DNA of 7,506 bases, taken from NCBI GenBank assembly GCA_016794765.1, contig JAEUJG010000156.1, forward strand, positions 1 to 7,506. Reading direction: 5' to 3'. Under the pieces are notes generated by a model that saw nothing but the letters and a program-made list of their open reading frames with translations, was not told where the DNA came from and did not search any database. The DNA comes from Spirochaetaceae bacterium (lineage in GTDB: Bacteria > Spirochaetota > Spirochaetia > Treponematales > Rectinemataceae). Shown here piece after piece: positions 5,846 through 7,506 of this stretch (its first letter is position 1; the number at the start of each line of letters is the position of its first letter). The position numbers and the translations under genes were made by a program.

Positions 5846-6025
5846 TGAAAGGTTCTCTGCGCTCTTCGGCCAAAGACCTCGCCCGCCGCTCTCCATGGCC
5901 TGCCTTTGACGCCAGGCTTGCGGCACGCGAATCTTGAAGAAGCGCGCGAATCGCCGGCGGCCGGCGCCGCGGCCCCTGGGGCCGGGGATCAGCCGATCGC
6001 CATCCTGTTCGGTAAAGGAGAAAGC
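5846..6025 (+). promoter_or_regulatory. Long leader of the peroxiredoxin gene with a GC-rich hairpin
   Basis: About 180 bases separate the predicted transcription start from the gene. No convincing small gene is seen. A strong hairpin, CGGCCC (5970-5975) with GGGCCG (5979-5984), sits within a longer run of GGC/GCC repeats (5952-5984). The ribosome site AAAGGAG (6014-6020) lies five bases before ATG 6026. Confidence 0.4.
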
Positions 6026-6736
6026 ATGGAAAACGACCAGGCCCGCCCGATGCCCCGAATCGGAGACAAGGCGCCCGCCTTCAAGGCGGCCACGACGCAG
6101 GGGGAGATCGACTTCCCGAAGCAGTACGAGGGCAGCTGGGTCATCTTCTTCAGCCACCCGGCCGACTTCACCCCGGTCTGCACCTCGGAGTTCATGACGT
6201 TCGCGACCCTGGAGCCCAAGTTCGCGGAGCTCGGCTGCAAGCTCGTCGGCCTCTCGGTGGACGGACTCTACAGCCACATCGCCTGGCTCCGCACGATCAA
6301 GGAGAAGATCGAGTACAAGGGCATGAAGGACGTCGAGGTGAAGTTCCCCCTCATCGAGGACATCACCATGGAGGTAGCCAAGTCCTACGGAATGATCCAG
6401 CCGGGCGAGGCGGCCACCAAGGCCGTCCGCGCCGTCTTCGTCATCGACCCCAAGGGCATGATCCGGGCGATCATCTACTATCCGCTCTCCATGGGCCGCA
6501 ACTTCGACGAGCTTCTCCGCGTCGTCCAGGCCCTCAAGACCGCGGACGCCTTCTCCATCGCCACGCCGGCGGACTGGCGCCCCGGCGACGAGGTCATCGT
6601 CCCGACCGCGGGCTCCTGCGGCGTCGCGAAGAGCCGGATGGACGGGAAGGAAGAGGGCGTGACCTGCAAGGACTGGTTCTTCTGCACGAAGAAGATCGAC
6701 AAGGAGAAGGTCCTCTCTACGATCGTCAAGAAGTGA
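6026..6736 (+). CDS. Peroxiredoxin, Prx6 / archaeal-type thiol peroxidase
   Basis: A 236-residue thioredoxin-fold peroxidase that reduces hydrogen peroxide and organic hydroperoxides in the cytoplasm. The peroxidatic cysteine is Cys52 in HPADFTPVCTSEF (44-56). The conserved Arg lies in the AVRAVFVIDPKG segment (133-144). The C-terminal arm, present in the long Prx6-like subgroup, contains Cys198 (GSCG), Cys214 and Cys220 (CKDWFFC). The 214/220 pair has the spacing described for the Aeropyrum pernix enzyme (Cys207/Cys213), suggesting a disulfide-based resolving step rather than true 1-Cys chemistry. ATG 6026 is chosen because AAAGGAG lies five bases upstream; the frame extends up to TTG 5906, but that extension reads as low-complexity leader. 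The gene is followed by a catalase gene in the same orientation and is preceded by a sigma-54 promoter candidate, so it is probably peroxide- or redox-inducible. Confidence 0.94.
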   Translation: MENDQARPMPRIGDKAPAFKAATTQGEIDFPKQYEGSWVIFFSHPADFTPVCTSEFMTFATLEPKFAELGCKLVGLSVDGLYSHIAWLRTIKEKIEYKGMKDVEVKFPLIEDITMEVAKSYGMIQPGEAATKAVRAVFVIDPKGMIRAIIYYPLSMGRNFDELLRVVQALKTADAFSIATPADWRPGDEVIVPTAGSCGVAKSRMDGKEEGVTCKDWFFCTKKIDKEKVLSTIVKK

Positions 6737-6742
6737 CGCGCC

Positions 6743-6774
6743 GGCCGCCGCCGGGCCCCGGCCCGGCGGCGGCC
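6743..6774 (+). terminator. Perfect 14-bp hairpin after the peroxiredoxin gene
   Basis: GGCCGCCGCCGGGC (6743-6756) and its exact reverse complement (6761-6774) flank a 4-base loop, starting six bases after the stop codon. There is no T-run, so this is not a classic intrinsic terminator. It may cause partial termination or protect the 3' end, letting the peroxiredoxin message outnumber catalase readthrough. A weaker stem, CTCCCG/CGGGAG, follows at about 6783-6798. Confidence 0.6.
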
Positions 6775-6835
6775 TGTCCGGGCTCCCGCCCTCGGGAGGG
6801 GCCCGCTGGAAGCCGCGCGCCGAGAGAGGCGTCGC

Positions 6836-6869
6836 GGTCGGGCGAAGCCGACCAGGTTCGGCGAGGAGG
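6836..6869 (+). promoter_or_regulatory. Inverted repeat and strong ribosome site before the catalase gene
   Basis: GGTCGG (6836-6841) pairs with CCGACC (6848-6853) across six bases. It ends ten bases before the Shine-Dalgarno sequence AGGAGG (6864-6869), which is six bases from ATG 6876. The stem could be an operator or simply part of the leader. No clear promoter is visible between the two peroxide genes. Confidence 0.4.
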
Positions 6870-6875
6870 TTGGGA

Positions 6876-7506
6876 ATGGAAGGGAAACGCAAGCTGACCA
6901 CGCGGGCCGGAGCCCCGGTGCCCGACAACCAGGACTCGCTCACCGCGGGGAAGCGCGGACCGATGCTCCTCCAGGACGTCTGGTTCCTGGAGAAGCTCGC
7001 CCACTTCGACCGCGAGGTGATACCCGAGCGGCGCATGCACGCCAAGGGCTCGGGCGCCTTCGGCACCTTCACGGTCACCAAGGACATCACGCGGTTCACC
7101 AAGGCGAAGATCTTCTCGGAGGTCGGCAAGAAGACGGAACTCTTCATCCGCTTCTCGACGGTGGCCGGCGAGCGGGGCGCGGCCGACGCCGAGCGCGACA
7201 TCCGCGGCTTTGCCCTGAAGTTCTACACCGAAGAGGGCAACTGGGACATGGTGGGCAACAACACGCCGGTGTTCTTCATCCGCGATCCGCTCAAATTCCC
7301 GGACTTCATCCACACCCAGAAACGCCATCCGCGCACCAATCTCCGCTCCCCGACGGCCATGTGGGATTTCTGGAGCCTCTCGCCCGAGTCGCTCCATCAG
7401 GTCACCATCCTCATGTCCGACCGCGGCCTGCCTACCGACGTGCGCCACATCAACGGCTACGGCTCGCATACCTACTCGTTCTGGAACGCGGCCGGCGAGC
7501 GCTTTT
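6876..7506 (+). CDS. Monofunctional heme catalase, C-terminus cut by window edge
   Basis: Catalase, which dismutates hydrogen peroxide to water and oxygen. 210 residues are visible of the roughly 480-500 typical for the small-subunit clade. The N-terminus reads TTRAGAPVPDNQDSLTAG, a standard catalase opening. The distal catalytic His is His55 in RRMHAKGSGAFG, the catalytic Asn lies in VGNNTPVFFIRDP (residues 128-129 are the NN pair), and RFSTVAGERGAADAERD and RGFALKFYTEEGNWD surround the heme pocket. HINGYGSHTYSFWN appears near the right edge. The proximal heme-ligand Tyr would lie beyond the window. Start ATG 6876 has AGGAGG six bases upstream. It lies 139 bases downstream of the peroxiredoxin gene, with which it may be partly co-transcribed. 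The length and N-terminus suggest a KatA-like small-subunit enzyme. Confidence 0.96.
   Translation, partial: MEGKRKLTTRAGAPVPDNQDSLTAGKRGPMLLQDVWFLEKLAHFDREVIPERRMHAKGSGAFGTFTVTKDITRFTKAKIFSEVGKKTELFIRFSTVAGERGAADAERDIRGFALKFYTEEGNWDMVGNNTPVFFIRDPLKFPDFIHTQKRHPRTNLRSPTAMWDFWSLSPESLHQVTILMSDRGLPTDVRHINGYGSHTYSFWNAAGERF

Noticed and set aside
5906..6025. N-terminal extension of the peroxiredoxin from TTG 5906
   Set aside because: It adds 40 residues of Ala/Gly/Pro-rich sequence not typical of the family. ATG 6026 has a strong ribosome site and matches family length.
5834..7201. Minus-strand open frame of 455 codons
   Set aside because: It is antisense to the peroxiredoxin and catalase genes and has no recognisable motifs.
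1..7506. tRNA, rRNA, CRISPR array, insertion sequence or phage genes
   Set aside because: None was recognised: no regularly spaced direct repeats, no transposase motifs, no cloverleaf or rRNA-like stretches.

Overview
This is a GC-rich stretch (about two thirds or more G+C, judged by eye) from a bacterium. GC-rich third codon positions, clear Shine-Dalgarno sequences, a sigma-54 activator and -24/-12 type promoters suggest a high-GC Gram-negative-type organism. A spirochaete or a deltaproteobacterium-like lineage is possible, but the sequence alone does not fix the taxonomy.

Layout. (1) Positions 1-756, minus strand: the N-terminal two thirds or so of a NicO/RcnA-type nickel/cobalt transporter, cut by the left window edge. 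A nested dyad lies upstream of it (793-858). (2) Positions 847-1134, plus strand: a start-less reading frame that I read as the decayed remnant of a Fur-family metalloregulator. (3) Positions 1249-2118, plus strand: a CPBP (CAAX-protease/Abi) membrane protease. Its stop codon overlaps tail-to-tail with the next gene. (4) Positions 2115-4007, minus strand: a phytoene desaturase/CrtISO-like FAD oxidoreductase with an unusual C-terminal cysteine domain resembling the double [4Fe-4S] domain of GltD and dihydropyrimidine dehydrogenase. (5) Positions 4114-5676, minus strand: a GAF - AAA+ - Fis-HTH sigma-54 activator, with a terminator/attenuator-like structure between it and the oxidoreductase. (6) Positions 5677-6025: a regulatory intergenic region with a dyad cluster (candidate enhancer sites) and a strong sigma-54 promoter candidate facing right. 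(7) Positions 6026-6736, plus strand: a Prx6/archaeal-type peroxiredoxin. (8) From 6876 to the right edge, plus strand: the N-terminal part of a heme catalase.

How the parts may work together. The most coherent unit is the right half. The sigma-54 activator sits divergently next to two peroxide-detoxifying genes, and a good sigma-54 promoter with upstream dyads lies between them. Its GAF domain keeps a His-x-Cys...Asp pattern resembling the non-heme-iron site of NorR. The inference is a sigma-54-controlled oxidative or nitrosative stress regulon in which an enhancer-binding protein does the job usually given to PerR or OxyR. The left half concerns metal handling (NicO transporter plus the ruined Fur-like regulator) and is probably a separate unit.
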